A stretch of 64,000 bases of DNA, taken from assembly GCF_002760615.1 (NCBI RefSeq), contig NZ_AWWI01000121.1, positions 124,001 to 188,000 of the forward strand, given 5' to 3'. Of the stretch, positions 62,500 to 64,000 are shown in pieces (the first letter of the stretch is position 1; the number at the start of each line of letters is the position of its first letter). Source of the stretch: Puniceibacterium antarcticum (GTDB lineage Bacteria; Pseudomonadota; Alphaproteobacteria; Rhodobacterales; Rhodobacteraceae). Both the position numbers and the translations under genes were made by a program. The notes under the pieces are model-generated. The model worked only from the letters and a program-made list of their open reading frames with translations, was not told the DNA's origin and ran no database searches.

Positions 62500-64000
62500 A
62501 TGATCTCTCGTCGCGACTTCATGCAGGTTTCCATGGCCGCCTCGGCTTTGGTCGGGGGCAGCGGGTTCGGCAACTGGTCGCGCCTTGCCGCGCAGCAGCG
62601 GCTGACGCAGGACCAGCTGTTGCAGTTCGACACCTTCGGGAATGTGTCGCTGATCCACATCACCGACATCCATGCCCAGCTGAAACCGATCTATTTCCGC
62701 GAACCCGAGGTGAATATCGGCGTCGGTGACAACCGGGGAAAGGTGCCGCATGTGACCGGCGCGGATTTCCGCAGGCTTTACGGCATCGACGATGGCGCGC
62801 CCTCGGCCTATGCGCTGACCTATAATGACTTCTCGGCGCTCGCGGCGGAATATGGCCGCGTTGGCGGGTTGGACCGGGTGGCAACCGTGGTGAATGCGAT
62901 CCGCGCCGAACGACCCGATGCGATCCTGCTGGATGGCGGCGACACCTGGCACGGGTCCTACACCTGCTACCAGACGGCGGGGCAGGACATGGTCAATGTG
63001 ATGAACGGGCTGAAGCCGGACGCCATGACCTTTCACTGGGAATTCACCCTCGGCTCTGAGCGTGTGAACGAGATTGTCGCCGGGCTGCCCTTTGCCGCGC
63101 TCGGTCAGAACATTTTTGATGCCGAATGGGACGAACCGGCCGAAGCTTTCGCGCCTTACAAGTTCTTTGAACGCGGCGGGGTCAAGATTGCCGTGATCGG
63201 TCAGGCTTTTCCCTATATGCCCATCGCCAACCCCGGCTGGATGTTCCCCGAATACTCCTTTGGTATCCGTGACCAGCATATGCAGGAAATGGTGGACGAG
63301 GTCCGCGCACAGGGCGCCGGTCTGGTGGTTCTGCTGTCGCACAACGGCTTTGACGTCGATAAAAAGATGGCCAGTGTGGTGACGGGCATCGACGTGATCC
63401 TGTCCGGTCACACGCACGACGCGCTGCCCGAACCCGTGCTGGTGGGGCAGACGATCATCGTCGCCTCAGGCTCCAACGGTAAATTTGTGTCGCGCGTCGA
63501 TCTGGATGTGCGCGACGGGCGGATGATGGGATTCCGCCACAAGCTGATCCCGATCTTCTCGGACGTGATAACTCCCGACCCCACCATGACCGCGCTGATC
63601 GACGCACAGCGCGCCCCGTATGAGGCCGAGATGTCCGAGGTGATCGGCAAAGCCGGCAGCCTGCTCTACCGCCGTGGCAACTTCAACGGCTCTTGGGATG
63701 ACGTGATCTGTGACGCGCTGCTGTCCGAACGCGAGGCAGAGATTGCCCTGTCGCCCGGCGTGCGCTGGGGTCCGTCGATCCTGCCCGGTCAGGACATCAC
63801 GCGCGAGGATATCTGGAACATGACTTCCATGACCTATCCCAACGCTTACCGCACCGAAATGACGGGGGAATACCTCAAGGTGGTGATGGAGGATGTGGCC
63901 GACAACCTGTTCAACCCGGACCCGTTCTACCAGCAGGGCGGCGACATGGTGCGCGTGGGTGGCATCGGCTACCGCATCGACGTGACCAAACCACAGGGCG
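62500..64000 (+). CDS. soxB: Sulfate thiohydrolase SoxB, 3' end cut by window edge
   Basis: Dimanganese enzyme that releases sulfate from SoxY-bound thiosulfonate. 500 codons are present and the frame is open at the right edge (family length about 560). The Tat-type start is MISRRDFMQVSMAASAL. Metal and active-site motifs are HITDIHAQ, LLDGGDTWHGS, the SoxB-specific MTFHWEFTLG in place of the nucleotidase GNHEF, LLSHNGFDVD and LSGHTHDALPEP. AAGGG lies before the ATG at 62500. Confidence 0.97.
   Translation, partial: MISRRDFMQVSMAASALVGGSGFGNWSRLAAQQRLTQDQLLQFDTFGNVSLIHITDIHAQLKPIYFREPEVNIGVGDNRGKVPHVTGADFRRLYGIDDGAPSAYALTYNDFSALAAEYGRVGGLDRVATVVNAIRAERPDAILLDGGDTWHGSYTCYQTAGQDMVNVMNGLKPDAMTFHWEFTLGSERVNEIVAGLPFAALGQNIFDAEWDEPAEAFAPYKFFERGGVKIAVIGQAFPYMPIANPGWMFPEYSFGIRDQHMQEMVDEVRAQGAGLVVLLSHNGFDVDKKMASVVTGIDVILSGHTHDALPEPVLVGQTIIVASGSNGKFVSRVDLDVRDGRMMGFRHKLIPIFSDVITPDPTMTALIDAQRAPYEAEMSEVIGKAGSLLYRRGNFNGSWDDVICDALLSEREAEIALSPGVRWGPSILPGQDITREDIWNMTSMTYPNAYRTEMTGEYLKVVMEDVADNLFNPDPFYQQGGDMVRVGGIGYRIDVTKPQG

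Noticed and set aside
1-64000. CRISPR arrays, insertion sequences or toxin-antitoxin pairs
   Set aside because: I saw no regularly spaced direct repeats, transposase motifs or paired small toxin/antitoxin genes anywhere in the window.

Overview
The window looks like chromosome of a Roseobacter-group alphaproteobacterium (Rhodobacterales). The grounds are the high G+C protein-coding sequence, a complete Rhodobacter-type gene transfer agent (GTA) head-tail cluster next to cysE, an aa3-type cytochrome c oxidase subunit I, a pyruvate dehydrogenase whose E1-beta carries its own lipoyl domain, and a thiosulfate-oxidising sox cluster in the order soxRS / soxVWXYZAB. I cannot name the genus or species from sequence alone.

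Layout. 0-4.5 kb (minus strand): a DUF2244 membrane protein cut by the left edge, two tandem paralogues of unknown function, and ctaD. 5-9.7 kb: a GH13 alpha-glucosidase and lipB on the minus strand, then a lipid-kinase-like protein coupled to a metallophosphoesterase and a small ORF with its own terminator on the plus strand. 9.8-13.1 kb: tRNA-Leu(GAG), a DUF3775 protein, two small exported proteins, a membrane protein with a winged-helix-like tail, and a cytochrome b561. 13.3-19.6 kb: a 1068-residue multi-PAS hybrid histidine kinase, dusA, a TauE/SafE permease and a PhyH-like dioxygenase. 19.7-30 kb: a dipeptide-type ABC transporter split over two divergent transcripts, a frame-disrupted membrane-protein gene, and a hydrolase/oxidase set (ArgE-like deacylase, DadA-like FAD oxidase, M20 amidohydrolase) that fits uptake and breakdown of small peptides or N-acylated amino acids. 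30-34.8 kb: a DUF2934 protein, a putative glycosyltransferase, fabF-mltG, and an FAH-family hydrolase.

35.0-49.8 kb is the GTA cluster: small and large terminase, portal, a small head-formation protein, prohead protease, capsid, connectors, tail tube, chaperones, a very short tape measure, distal tail, iron-sulfur-type hub, NlpC/P60 peptidase and the giant tail-tip protein. Most genes overlap by 1 to 8 bases, all are on one strand, and there is no integrase, repressor, replication or lysis gene, which separates it from a prophage. A promoter, a strong terminator and a 34-codon leader ORF precede it. An intergenic repeat of about 100 bases occurs both before the cluster and inside it, and a highly folded spacer follows the capsid gene.

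49.8-57.5 kb holds cysE, a minus-strand pdhABC operon, an FtsB-like protein, pgk, and two overlapping cyclophilin genes (one cytoplasmic, one exported). 57.9-64 kb is the sox cluster. The ArsR-type SoxR has two cysteines placed like those of the persulfide sensors SqrR/BigR. A near-perfect palindrome lies over the -10 of a good promoter between soxS and soxV, and a classical terminator separates soxA from soxB, which runs off the right edge.

The most interesting items are the GTA leader architecture, the GTA-associated repeats and folded spacer, the two unknown paralogues, the membrane-anchored winged-helix protein and the sox regulatory sites. I did not find a convincing wholly new defence or mobile system.
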